64,000 nt of DNA from Mycobacterium yunnanensis (GTDB lineage: Bacteria; Actinomycetota; Actinomycetes; Mycobacteriales; Mycobacteriaceae). This document shows, in pieces, positions 45,013 to 53,502 of the stretch (the first letter of the stretch is position 1; every line of letters starts with the position of its first letter). Location: positions 918,312 to 982,311 of the forward strand of contig NZ_JACKVK010000008.1 in NCBI RefSeq assembly GCF_025823185.1. The letters are read 5' to 3'. The translations under genes were made by a program, and so were the position numbers. Under the pieces are notes generated by a model. The model made no database searches. It saw nothing but the letters and a program-made list of their open reading frames with translations, and was not told the DNA's origin.

Positions 45013-46628
45013 GCCGCGCGTGCCGGAGCGCCGGGTATCGCGGCGATCAGGCGCCTGGTGTATGCCGAGGCCGGGGCGTCGAAGACGTCGGCGATCGGGC
45101 CGGTCTCGACCACCTCACCACTCTCGAGCACGCTGACGTCGTCGGCGATCTGGCGCACCAGACTCAGGTCGTGAGAGATGAACAGGTACGTGAGGTCGAG
45201 TTCGCGTTGTAGGGTGACGAGCAGATCCACGACCTGCGCCTGCACGGTCACGTCCAGCGCGGACGTCGGCTCGTCGAGTACGAGGATCGGTGGGTGCAGC
45301 ACCAGTGCTCGCGCGAGTACGACCCGCTGACGTTGACCGCCGGAGATCTCCCGCGGGGTTCGGTCGATCAGATCCGGCGAGAGCCCTACACGCTCCAAGG
45401 CTTGCACCACGTCATGGCGACGTCGTGTACGCGACCCAATCCGGTTGATGCGCAATGGTTCTGCGATGGCCTCACCGACGGTGAACCGTGGATCCAGTGC
45501 CGCAAGCGGGTTCTGATGCACCATCTGCAGGGTTCGCGCCTGCGCGCGCTGCCGTGTGCCGCCGAGGGGACTGCCAGGACCTCGAAGGGCCCCGTCGACC
45601 GAGACCTCGCCGGAGTCGAAGCCCGCGAGACCCGCGAGCACCCGAGCGACGGTCGTCTTGCCTGATCCCGATTCCCCAACCAGGGCATGGATCGAACCCT
45701 TGCGGACGTCGAGCGAGACGTCGTGGAGCGCCCGGTGGTCACCATAGCGCTTGCCGAGCCCCCGTACTCGAAGTATCGGATCGTCACTTGCGACCCGTGG
45801 TTGCGGGCGGGCGTACTTGTCGGGCGACAGCGCGGGCGCGTCGGCGATGAGCTGACGGGTGTATGAGTCCGCTGGGTTGACCAATACCTCTGCCGTGGAA
45901 CCCGATTCGCGGACTCGTCCGTCGCGGAGTACCACGACGTGGTCGCTGTGGTGTTCGGCGAGGGCCAGATCATGAGTGATGAAGAGGACGCCAAGTCGGC
46001 GTTCGACGCGCAGCTCGTCGAGAAGTTCGAGGATGCGCTGCTGGACCGTCACGTCGAGGGCGGACGTAGGTTCGTCGGCGATGAGCAGCCCGGGATCGCC
46101 CGCAATCGCGATCGCGATCAGCACTCGTTGAAGCTGCCCTCCGGAGAGTTGATGGGGGTGATCGCCGGCACGCCGCTGGGGTTCGTGGATGCCGACGCGA
46201 TCGAGTAGTTCGACGGCGCGCCGATGAGCGTCCCGCCGACTTGCCAGCCCGTGCACGATGAGGACCTCGGCGACTTGATCACCCACTTTCTTGAGCGGGT
46301 CGAGGGAGCCGAGCGGGTCCTGGGGCACGAAACCGACCGTGGTACCGCGCAGGTGGCGCCAGTCGCGTTGGGAGAGGTCGGTGACGTCGGCGCCGTCGAT
46401 GAGAATGCGTCCCGCGGTGACGCGCCCGTTGTCGGGCAACAAGCCTTGGACGGCGCGCGCGATGGTCGACTTGCCGGAACCCGATTGACCAACCACGGCG
46501 ACGACGTCGCCGCCGGCGACGTCGAAGGAGACGTCGCTGACCACTTCGCCGCGGGATGCGTTCCTGCGGTCCTCGATCCGGTATTCCACCGTCAGGCCGG
46601 ACACCGACAACAGGGCAGGAGAAGTCAC
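45009..46628 (-). CDS. Fused double ABC ATPase (DppD-DppF type), system 1
   Basis: This 539-residue protein has two complete nucleotide-binding domains. NBD1 has Walker A GQSGSGKST (~47-55), signature LSGGQLQRV and Walker B LLIADEPTSALDV. NBD2 has GESGSGKTT (~318), ISGGQRQRV and ILVLDEPTSALDV, followed by LFISHDLSLV. Fusion of the normally separate DppD and DppF is seen in several actinobacteria and ensures a 1:1 pair. The GTG start at 46628 is 1 bp from the upstream permease stop. It energises the transporter formed by the two adjacent permeases. Confidence 0.92.
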   Translation of the reverse strand: MTSPALLSVSGLTVEYRIEDRRNASRGEVVSDVSFDVAGGDVVAVVGQSGSGKSTIARAVQGLLPDNGRVTAGRILIDGADVTDLSQRDWRHLRGTTVGFVPQDPLGSLDPLKKVGDQVAEVLIVHGLASRRDAHRRAVELLDRVGIHEPQRRAGDHPHQLSGGQLQRVLIAIAIAGDPGLLIADEPTSALDVTVQQRILELLDELRVERRLGVLFITHDLALAEHHSDHVVVLRDGRVRESGSTAEVLVNPADSYTRQLIADAPALSPDKYARPQPRVASDDPILRVRGLGKRYGDHRALHDVSLDVRKGSIHALVGESGSGKTTVARVLAGLAGFDSGEVSVDGALRGPGSPLGGTRQRAQARTLQMVHQNPLAALDPRFTVGEAIAEPLRINRIGSRTRRRHDVVQALERVGLSPDLIDRTPREISGGQRQRVVLARALVLHPPILVLDEPTSALDVTVQAQVVDLLVTLQRELDLTYLFISHDLSLVRQIADDVSVLESGEVVETGPIADVFDAPASAYTRRLIAAIPGAPARAA

Positions 46629-46629
46629 G

Positions 46630-47481
46630 TCACGCGACCTTTCGACGGATGAGATGTGCGACGCGTGCGAGGCTCGTCACGGTCAAGACGATCGCCAGCG
46701 ACGGATAGAGGACCAGTCCTGGTGCGGAGTTGATGTAGTTTCGCGCCTCCGAGATCAGCAGTCCCCATTCGGGTTCCGGCGGCTGCGCACCGTATCCGAG
46801 GAAGCTCAACGACGCGATGGCGAGGATCGCGGTGCCGAACTGGAGGGCCGCCAGGGACAGCACGGCGGAATAGGAATTGGGCAGGACGTGCCGGAACAAC
46901 AGCGTCACGTGACTGGCGCCGAGATGTTCACTGGCTTCGACGAAGGGCAGGTGTCGGGTCGCGAGCACCTCGGAACGGGCCAACCTGGCGAAGACCGCGA
47001 TCGACGACACCCCGACCGCGATCGCCGCGTTCACCGTGCCGAAGCCCAGCGCGACGACGATCGTGATCGACAGCAGGAGTGTGGGAATCGACAGCAGGAC
47101 GTCGACGAGCCGGCTGATGACGCCGTCGGTCACGCGGCCGAAGTACGCGGCGACGAGGCCGAGGACCGTTCCGACGACGAGACCGATCACCACCGCGATG
47201 AAGGATCCGGCGATGGTGGCACCGGTGCCTGCGATGACTCGGCTCAGGAGATCGCGCCCTATGTAGTCGGTGCCGAACGGGTGAGCCGGGCTCGGACCCG
47301 CAAGCGGGAGAGCGGGGTCCTCCTGCAGCGGATCATAAGGCGCGATGGCGGTCGGTGCGACGATCATCGCGGCCACCAAGATGAGGAATGCCAGCGGAAG
47401 CGCGTCCCAGAGGCGTATGGCGTACCTGCGCCGTTCGGCCCTCGGCGCCCCGGTGGCCAGTGGTTCCGTTACGAGCGTCAT
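46630..47481 (-). CDS. ABC permease, DppC type, system 1
   Basis: This 283-residue inner-membrane permease has an N-terminal helix (LPLAFLILVAAMIVAPTAI), then HPFGTDYIGRDLLSRVIAGTG, the OppC_N/DppC landmark. Five more helices follow, with the EAA loop LVEASEHLGASHVTLLFRHVLPNSYS, wait-free of gaps and close to consensus. ATG 47481 overlaps the DppB-type stop by 4 bp. Longer in-frame readings upstream are antisense artefacts of the preceding gene and are rejected. Confidence 0.9.
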   Translation of the reverse strand: MTLVTEPLATGAPRAERRRYAIRLWDALPLAFLILVAAMIVAPTAIAPYDPLQEDPALPLAGPSPAHPFGTDYIGRDLLSRVIAGTGATIAGSFIAVVIGLVVGTVLGLVAAYFGRVTDGVISRLVDVLLSIPTLLLSITIVVALGFGTVNAAIAVGVSSIAVFARLARSEVLATRHLPFVEASEHLGASHVTLLFRHVLPNSYSAVLSLAALQFGTAILAIASLSFLGYGAQPPEPEWGLLISEARNYINSAPGLVLYPSLAIVLTVTSLARVAHLIRRKVA

Positions 47482-48473
47482 GCGGGCACCCCCGCAGTGG
47501 TGACGGTCCTGGTGGGATCGATGCGCGGATCGATGAGGGGGTAGAGCACGTCGACGACGAAGTTGATCACCACGAACGTTACCGAGACCGTGATCACGAC
47601 GGCCTGGATGATGGGGGTGTCCTGGTTGCGGACGGCGGATTCGGTGAGGTAACCGATTCCCGTGCGGTTGAAGATGGTCTCGGTGATCACCGAACCGGCC
47701 AGCAGTTCGCCAACGGTGATGGCGATGATCGTGACGGTGGGAATCGACCCGTTCTTCAGCAGATGGCCGAAGATGACGCGGTCGCTGCCGAGCCCCTTGG
47801 CGCGCAGCACTTCGACATAGGGTTGGCCTGCCGCGGAGCTCAGTCCCTGAATGAGGATCTGAGCGACGGGTGCGGCCACGGGGAGCGCCAATGGCAGGGC
47901 GGCCAGCGTGGTCGACGACAGACCCTCGTCCCTGACCGCCGACACCCAGCCCAGGCTGAATGAGAACAATTGCAGCACAACGAGTCCGGTGACGAAGACG
48001 GGGATCGACAGGAAGATGGGCGGAAGCGAACGCGCGAGCTCGCGTGCCGACGGCCAGGGCGCGAACACCGCGATGAGCGCGATGGCGAAACCGAGTACCG
48101 CCGCCAGCGCGAAGGCCACCGTCGCCAGCGCCAGGGTCGACGGCAGGGCTTCGGAGAGCAGTCGTGACACGGCCTGCCCGCTGTTGAGGGAATAGCCGAG
48201 GTCCCCGCTGAGGAGCCGTGTGACGGAGACGCCGAACTGCACGATCGCCGGGTCGCTGAGGTGGTAATAGTTCCGCAGCGCCTGCGCATCGTCGTGGGAG
48301 ATCGGGTTCTCCGGGTTGGAGATCTGCGTCTCGATCGGATTGCCCGGCAATACGTTGAGCACGAAGAAGACCGCCGTGTAGGCCAACACGATCACGACGA
48401 CCGACTGGGCAAGACGCCTCAGTGTGAAACTCACCACCCACCGAACGGTAAGGAGATCGCGACGGCGTGCCAA
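47478..48473 (-). CDS. ABC permease, DppB type, system 1
   Basis: This 331-residue permease is the first gene of the minus-strand operon. The first helix (LAQSVVVIVLAYTAVFFVLNVLPGNPIE) ends in the DppB motif LPGNP. SGDLGYSLNSGQAVSRLLSEALPSTLALA is the next family segment, and the EAA loop is YVEVLRAKGLGSDRVIFGHLLKN. TTG 48473 is favoured by GGTGAG 7 nt upstream; GTGs 12 to 13 codons later are alternatives. It is divergent from the LLM gene cluster, with the 16-bp palindrome in between. Confidence 0.9.
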   Translation of the reverse strand: MARRRDLLTVRWVVSFTLRRLAQSVVVIVLAYTAVFFVLNVLPGNPIETQISNPENPISHDDAQALRNYYHLSDPAIVQFGVSVTRLLSGDLGYSLNSGQAVSRLLSEALPSTLALATVAFALAAVLGFAIALIAVFAPWPSARELARSLPPIFLSIPVFVTGLVVLQLFSFSLGWVSAVRDEGLSSTTLAALPLALPVAAPVAQILIQGLSSAAGQPYVEVLRAKGLGSDRVIFGHLLKNGSIPTVTIIAITVGELLAGSVITETIFNRTGIGYLTESAVRNQDTPIIQAVVITVSVTFVVINFVVDVLYPLIDPRIDPTRTVTTAGVPA

Positions 48474-48508
48474 CGATTCTCACCGGTAGAAGTTTTAATC
48501 TGTGACTT

Positions 48509-48524
48509 CACTTAAAGTTAAGTG
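48509..48524. promoter_or_regulatory. Perfect 16-bp palindrome in the shared divergent promoter
   Basis: CACTTAA-AG-TTAAGTG lies between the two divergent ABC/monooxygenase operons in an unusually AT-rich stretch for this genome. It is about 36 bp from the leftward start (48473) and 76 bp from the rightward start used here (48601). It is a strong candidate operator controlling both operons together. Confidence 0.7.
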
Positions 48525-48600
48525 TTGGTGCCCAATGCCTTTCGAGTATCGCTGATTGCAAACCGTGGCAACCCGAGGCCGTCGGCCTAACGTGCCGGAG

Positions 48601-49563
48601 ATGGCTTCTTCATTGTCGGTCGGGGTGGAGGTGACCGGCGACGGCGTAGGTGCAACCGCCGACACCCCCGCCAGCGGCGTTCGTGGGTTGGCCCGCCGCC
48701 TCGATTCGGCGGACGTGTCCTACTGGGTGATCGGCGCGGAACGGGCGGAAGTCGACGGGGCATCTGCGAGCAGTCTGGACCCGACGCTGGTGGCCACGAC
48801 TGCGGCACGTCACAGTGTGCGCCTCGGGCTCGTCGTCGCCGCGGCGCCGCATCGGGACCACCCGTACAACCTGGCCCGGCGCCTGGTCTCGGTGGACCAC
48901 GCCGCACACGGTCGGGCCGGCTGGCTGGCCCTCGATCGGGACCGGACGATCGCCCAGAACGTCGACGTCGACGCGTGGACCGGTAGCGACCTCGGCGCCG
49001 AGCACACCGCCGACGCCATCGCCGCCGTGCGGACGCTGTGGCGGACCTGGCCCCTGCAATCCGTCGTGGGGAACCTCGCATCCGGCGTCTTCGCCGACGC
49101 GAGTCAGATCAGACGTGCCGACGTGACTCGCGGTTACTCGATCACCGGGCCCCTGAACGTCCCCGGTTCGGTTCAGGGTGATCTGCCGGTCTGGCAGCAA
49201 TGGCCGCAGGGTGGTGAAAGCGGAGGCGAGGACGCCGATCTGGTGATCGTCGAGGATGGCGATCGGTTGCCCCGCGACGTCCCGGCCGTCGTGCGCGTTC
49301 GCTCGACGAAGCACCTTCCCGCGACCCTCGACCGGATCGCGCACGACACGACCGCGGCAGGGGTGATCCTGCGGCTGGCACCCTCGGATCTCGACCGCGT
49401 TCTGGACGAGGTGTTGCCCGCCGCGCGACGACGCGCGGTCGTCGACGACGTACGTGCCGGCACCCTCCGGCAACGGCTTCGACTACGGGTGCCCCGTGAG
49501 CCCGATCTGACAGATCACGCGCGGGCCTTCGCCGTCGCGCCCAACCCGGGAGGCCGACTGTGA
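48601..49563 (+). CDS. Short luciferase-like (LLM/NtaA-type) protein
   Basis: This protein of about 320 residues has a luciferase-like barrel pattern (RGLARRLDSADVSYWVIGAE, TAARHSVRLGLVVAAAP, LARRLVSVDHAAHGRAGWLALD). It is much shorter than NtaA/DszA relatives of about 430-450 residues, and the segment that normally carries the NxVT-x-x-x-x-x-x-NFG loop is reduced to LDRDRTIAQNVDVDAW. It may be a non-catalytic partner of the next protein. The start is unsure: TTG 48556, GTG 48565 or ATG 48601, the last chosen because the first beta strand follows at once. Its stop overlaps the next start by 4 bp. Confidence 0.7.
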   Translation: MASSLSVGVEVTGDGVGATADTPASGVRGLARRLDSADVSYWVIGAERAEVDGASASSLDPTLVATTAARHSVRLGLVVAAAPHRDHPYNLARRLVSVDHAAHGRAGWLALDRDRTIAQNVDVDAWTGSDLGAEHTADAIAAVRTLWRTWPLQSVVGNLASGVFADASQIRRADVTRGYSITGPLNVPGSVQGDLPVWQQWPQGGESGGEDADLVIVEDGDRLPRDVPAVVRVRSTKHLPATLDRIAHDTTAAGVILRLAPSDLDRVLDEVLPAARRRAVVDDVRAGTLRQRLRLRVPREPDLTDHARAFAVAPNPGGRL

Positions 49564-50855
49564 GCCACGCCCGACACGTCGTGCTCAACGTGAACGTCCT
49601 CAACCTCGGCATCCACACCGGGTCGTGGCAGCGAAGCAGCGAGCCGCCAACGGCTTTCGCCGATCCCAACTACTACGTCCGGATGGCAAGACTCGCCGAG
49701 CGGGGCGCCCTGGACGCGCTGTTCCTCGCCGACGGCCCAGCGCTGCGGGACCACCCCGCACTGCGGCCGTCGCAGGCGCTGGAACCGAGTGTGATCCTGG
49801 CTTCCGTGGCCGCCGAGACCGAGCATCTCGGGGTCATCGGCACGCTGTCGTCGACGTTCAACGATCCCGTGGAGTTGGCCGCGCGCCTACTCAGTCTCGA
49901 CATCCTCTCCGGCGGCCGCTTCGCATGGAACGTCGTCACCACCTATTCCCCGGCGGCAGGCGGAAACTTCGGTCTCGCCGACTATCCCGACCGGTCGACG
50001 CGGTACCGCCGAGCCGCCGAGTTCGTCGACGTGGTCCTTGCATTGTGGCGTGATGCGGGAACCGGCCGCGGCGTCGACCACCGCGGTGAGTTCTTCACCG
50101 TCGTCGGCTCACTGGCCCTCGGGCCCTCGCCGCAGGGGCACCCGCTGCTGGTGCAGGCCGGTGGGTCACCCCAGGGGCGCGATCTCGCCGGTCGTGTCGC
50201 GGACGCGGTCTTCAGCGCCGAACTCGACTTGGGCGCGGGCATCGAGCACTACCGCTACGTCAAGGATGCGGCGCAAGCGCACGGGCGGGGGCGTGCGGAC
50301 GTCAAGATCCTGCCCGGTCTGATCACCACCATCGGAAGTAGTCGCGCGGAGGCCGAACGCCGATACGACGAGCAGAACGCCCTCCTGCCGGAGAACCACG
50401 ATCTCGAGCGGCTCTCCCAGGTGCTGGGCGAGGATCTGGCCGCGCTCCCACTCGACGAGCCGGTACCCGACCGTCTGCTCGGCGACGTGGCCGATCCAGC
50501 GAAGTTCGCTGCATCGCTGGGCTTTCGGGAGTCGGTGGTGCGTCTCATCGAAAGCGGTGGGCTGACTCTGCGGCAAGCCGTGCGCGAATTCAGCGGGGCG
50601 GGCCATCGGGTCGTCGTCGGGTCGCCGGTCGACGTCGCCGACACCATCGAGCGGTGGTTCCTGGCCGGCGCCGCCGACGGGTTCAACCTGATGCCCGACG
50701 TCTTCCCCGATGGTCTGGAGGTCTTCGTCGACGAGGTGGTCCCGATCCTTCGGGCACGCGGTCTGTTCCGCACCCACTATGCGGAATCGACCCTGCGCGA
50801 ACGCTTCACGGGCACGGCCACGCCCACCGAGCGCCGGGTGCTGGCGGGGACGTGA
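49560..50855 (+). CDS. FMN-dependent monooxygenase, NtaA/SnaA/DszA family
   Basis: This 431-residue enzyme of the nitrilotriacetate monooxygenase family uses FMNH2 and O2. Landmarks are MARLAERGALDALFLADGPALRD, HLGVIGTLSSTFNDPVELAARLLSLDILSGGRFAWNVVTTYSPAAGGNFG, and QAGGSPQGRDLAGRVADAVFS. Relatives cleave C-S or C-N bonds: DszA (sulfones) and YxeK-type enzymes (S-modified cysteines). The GTG start overlaps the preceding gene and its stop overlaps the next lipoprotein gene, each by 4 bp. It likely processes the substrate imported by ABC system 2. Confidence 0.87.
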   Translation: MSHARHVVLNVNVLNLGIHTGSWQRSSEPPTAFADPNYYVRMARLAERGALDALFLADGPALRDHPALRPSQALEPSVILASVAAETEHLGVIGTLSSTFNDPVELAARLLSLDILSGGRFAWNVVTTYSPAAGGNFGLADYPDRSTRYRRAAEFVDVVLALWRDAGTGRGVDHRGEFFTVVGSLALGPSPQGHPLLVQAGGSPQGRDLAGRVADAVFSAELDLGAGIEHYRYVKDAAQAHGRGRADVKILPGLITTIGSSRAEAERRYDEQNALLPENHDLERLSQVLGEDLAALPLDEPVPDRLLGDVADPAKFAASLGFRESVVRLIESGGLTLRQAVREFSGAGHRVVVGSPVDVADTIERWFLAGAADGFNLMPDVFPDGLEVFVDEVVPILRARGLFRTHYAESTLRERFTGTATPTERRVLAGT

Positions 50856-52495
50856 GGACCGATCACCGCCGCCGCGGGCCCACCACACTGCTCGCCGTAC
50901 TGGTCGTGGCGATGCTCCTGGCGGGCTGCTCCGGGGACCACCGCACCGCGCGATCGTCGGCGGCGGGCGGGTCGGCGACCCCCACGGCCGGCGGTGCCAT
51001 CGTCTATCTCAACGAGAAGCTCATCGACGGCTACCAACAGCAGCTCACCGGATCCTGGCACGTCGCCCAGGTGTGGAACCAGGTCGTCGAGCGCCTGTTC
51101 TACTACGACGAGCAGGGCCGCTTCCGTCCCGATCTGGCCACCGGGTACACCGCGAACGCCGAGCACACGAAGTTCACGATCGGCATCCGCCGCGGGATCA
51201 CCTTCTCCAACGGCGAACGGCTCGATGCGGCAGCGGTCGCCGCGAACTTGAACCTGCTCGCGAAGGGAGACAAGAACCGCGGCATCACCCGGTCGGCATA
51301 CTTCCCGCAGACGTTCGAGGCGGCGGTGCCCGTCGACGATTACGACGTCGAAGTCACGCTGTCCGCACCGTTCGGTGACTTCATCCAGAAGCTCGGCGCG
51401 TGGACCACCGTCGGGATCCTCGCACCGGCCACCATCAACGCCAGCCTCGAAGATCAATCCGACCTGTCCAAGGTCTACGGCACCGGGCCGTTCGTGGTCG
51501 AGTCCTGGGTGCCCAACAAGGAGGTCGTCCTCACGCGTCGCGAGGACTACGCCTGGCCCAGGGGCGACGCCAAGCATCGAGGTCCGGCCTATCTACAACG
51601 GATCACCGTCCAGCAGGTGGCAGAGCCGTCGCTGCGCGTCGGAGCGCTGGAGGCCGGTCAGGCCGACATCATCCACTACGTCCAACCCACCGAAGAGCGG
51701 CACCTCGAAGAGGACGGCTTCAACCTCATCGCACCGAGTTTCTTCGGCAGCGTGTGGGGATTGCAATTACGGCTCACCGCACCACATCTCGACGACGTCA
51801 GGGTGCGCCAAGCGCTGACCCGCGGGGTCGACCGCCGCGAGATCCTCGACACCAACTACCCCAGCGGGAAGTGGCCCGAGGCCAAGTCGATCTTCAACGA
51901 CGTCGTACCGGGGACGCTCGACCTGCGCAGCCATTTCGACTACGACCCGGCCCTGGCCAACCGCTTGCTCGACGACGCGGGCTGGACCAATCGCGACGAC
52001 GAGGGCTATCGGACGAAGGACGGCCAACGACTCAGCGTCGAGGTATACCCCTCGGTGTTCATCACCACCTCGAAGGCGGACCTGCAGCTGATCGCCCAGC
52101 AGTGGCGGCGCATCGGAGTGAAGCTCGACATCAAGGCGATCGACTTCACCAACTACAACGCCGTCACCGCCCAACCCGACGTCTCGATGTTCGAGAACCA
52201 CTGGTTGGCCGGGAGCCAGTCCGAGGCGTGGCGGTGGTGGCACAGCTCGCAGGGCAATCAATTCAAGAAGCCGGGTGCCGAACTGGACGGTCTCCTCACC
52301 GACCTGGTCCAGGCCACCTCCGACCAAGGCCGGATCGCCGCATCCGGCCGTGTCCAGGAGTACGTCATCGACAACGCCTACTACATCCCGATTCACGAGT
52401 TCCGCGAGACCTGGGGTGCGCGCCAAGGGCTCGAGGGCCTGCAGGTCGACGGCCTCGGGCTCATCGACTTCTACGACGCGTGGCTGAAGTCGTGA
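50852..52495 (+). CDS. ABC substrate-binding lipoprotein, peptide type, system 2
   Basis: This 547-residue family 5 solute-binding lipoprotein has signal LLAVLVVAMLLAGC with lipid-modified Cys at ~residue 26. The body parallels the system 1 protein: GYTANAEHTKFTIGIRRGITFSNGERLDAAAVAANLNLLAKGDKN, RQALTRGVDRREILDTNYPSGKWPEAKSIF. GTG 50852 overlaps the monooxygenase stop by 4 bp, and the stop overlaps the next permease by 4 bp. Its near-equal length and aligned motifs show it is a diverged paralogue of the protein at 43366, so the two importers may take related but distinct ligands. Confidence 0.9.
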   Translation: MRTDHRRRGPTTLLAVLVVAMLLAGCSGDHRTARSSAAGGSATPTAGGAIVYLNEKLIDGYQQQLTGSWHVAQVWNQVVERLFYYDEQGRFRPDLATGYTANAEHTKFTIGIRRGITFSNGERLDAAAVAANLNLLAKGDKNRGITRSAYFPQTFEAAVPVDDYDVEVTLSAPFGDFIQKLGAWTTVGILAPATINASLEDQSDLSKVYGTGPFVVESWVPNKEVVLTRREDYAWPRGDAKHRGPAYLQRITVQQVAEPSLRVGALEAGQADIIHYVQPTEERHLEEDGFNLIAPSFFGSVWGLQLRLTAPHLDDVRVRQALTRGVDRREILDTNYPSGKWPEAKSIFNDVVPGTLDLRSHFDYDPALANRLLDDAGWTNRDDEGYRTKDGQRLSVEVYPSVFITTSKADLQLIAQQWRRIGVKLDIKAIDFTNYNAVTAQPDVSMFENHWLAGSQSEAWRWWHSSQGNQFKKPGAELDGLLTDLVQATSDQGRIAASGRVQEYVIDNAYYIPIHEFRETWGARQGLEGLQVDGLGLIDFYDAWLKS

Positions 52496-53502
52496 CGGCG
52501 CAACTGGACCGCGACGCCCTCCGCGAGCGCCTCGGGACGTTGCCCGCCGCACTCGGCGTCGGGTACGTCGCCGCGCGGATCGGCCAGGCGGCGATCGCCG
52601 TCGTCGGCGTCTACGTCGTGGTCTTCGTGATCGTGACCGCGCTACCGGGCGACCCAGTCTCCGCGCACCTGCGAAACCCCGAATTCGCCTACACCGAGGC
52701 CGAAATCCAGGAGCTGCTGGCCTATTACCGATTGGATCGCCCGATACTGGAACAGCTGGGCGTGTCGCTGGGCCGGTTCCTCCACGGTGACCTTGGACTG
52801 TCCATCAGTTCGAACCGGCCGGTCTCGGCGGTGCTCTGGGATGGCATTCCGTCCACCCTGGAACTCGCCGGCGCGGGATTCCTCCTCGCAGTCGTCATCG
52901 CCTTCCTCATCGCGCTCGGTGCGATCGCCCTCCCGCGCAATGCCGGTGGCGCCGTATTCCGGTCGTTCCCCTCGCTCTTTCTCTCCTTGCCCAACTTCCT
53001 CATCGGACTGGTGATCATCCAGGTGTTCGCCTTCCAGTTCGGCACCTTCGCGATCAGCGACTTCCGCAGCGTCAACGCCCTGATCTATCCGGCGGCCACC
53101 CTGGCGATCCCCGTCTCCGCGCCGATCGCGCAGGTGTTGATCACCGCGCTGGACGGAGCGCGGGCCGAGCAATACGCGACCGTCGCGCTTTCGAAGGGCA
53201 TCAGCAGGTGGCAGTTGTTCGGTAGGCATCTCCTGCCCAATGCCGCCTTGCCCGCGCTCACGATGGCAGCCATCACGATCGGCGAGTTGCTGGGTGGGTC
53301 CATCATCACCGAGTCGATCTTCGGGCGCACGGGTGTGGGAACCGTCGTCGAACAGGCCGCGATCGACCAGGACGTACCGGTGCTCCAGGCCGCCGTCACG
53401 CTGGCCGCGCTGTTGTTCCTGCTGATCAACCTGATCGTCGACCTGGTCTATCCCGTTCTCGACCCGAGGCTGCGGAGAACGGCGGGAGGTCGATCGTGGT
53501 AG
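52492..53502 (+). CDS. ABC permease, DppB type, system 2
   Basis: This 336-residue permease has the first helix IGQAAIAVVGVYVVVFVIVTALPGDPVSA, then HGDLGLSISSNRPVSAVLWDGIPSTLELA, and the EAA loop YATVALSKGISRWQLFGRHLLPN. It closes with LFLLINLIVDLVYPVLDPRLRR. GTG 52492 overlaps the lipoprotein stop by 4 bp (GTGA). It aligns through its length with the system 1 DppB. The same frame stays open far upstream over the lipoprotein gene, but that extension is an Arg-rich artefact. Confidence 0.9.
   Translation: MTAQLDRDALRERLGTLPAALGVGYVAARIGQAAIAVVGVYVVVFVIVTALPGDPVSAHLRNPEFAYTEAEIQELLAYYRLDRPILEQLGVSLGRFLHGDLGLSISSNRPVSAVLWDGIPSTLELAGAGFLLAVVIAFLIALGAIALPRNAGGAVFRSFPSLFLSLPNFLIGLVIIQVFAFQFGTFAISDFRSVNALIYPAATLAIPVSAPIAQVLITALDGARAEQYATVALSKGISRWQLFGRHLLPNAALPALTMAAITIGELLGGSIITESIFGRTGVGTVVEQAAIDQDVPVLQAAVTLAALLFLLINLIVDLVYPVLDPRLRRTAGGRSW

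Noticed and set aside
51400..52491. Upstream extension of the system 2 DppB permease
   Set aside because: It is Arg-rich and reads over the lipoprotein gene in another frame; GTG 52492 gives a normal permease.
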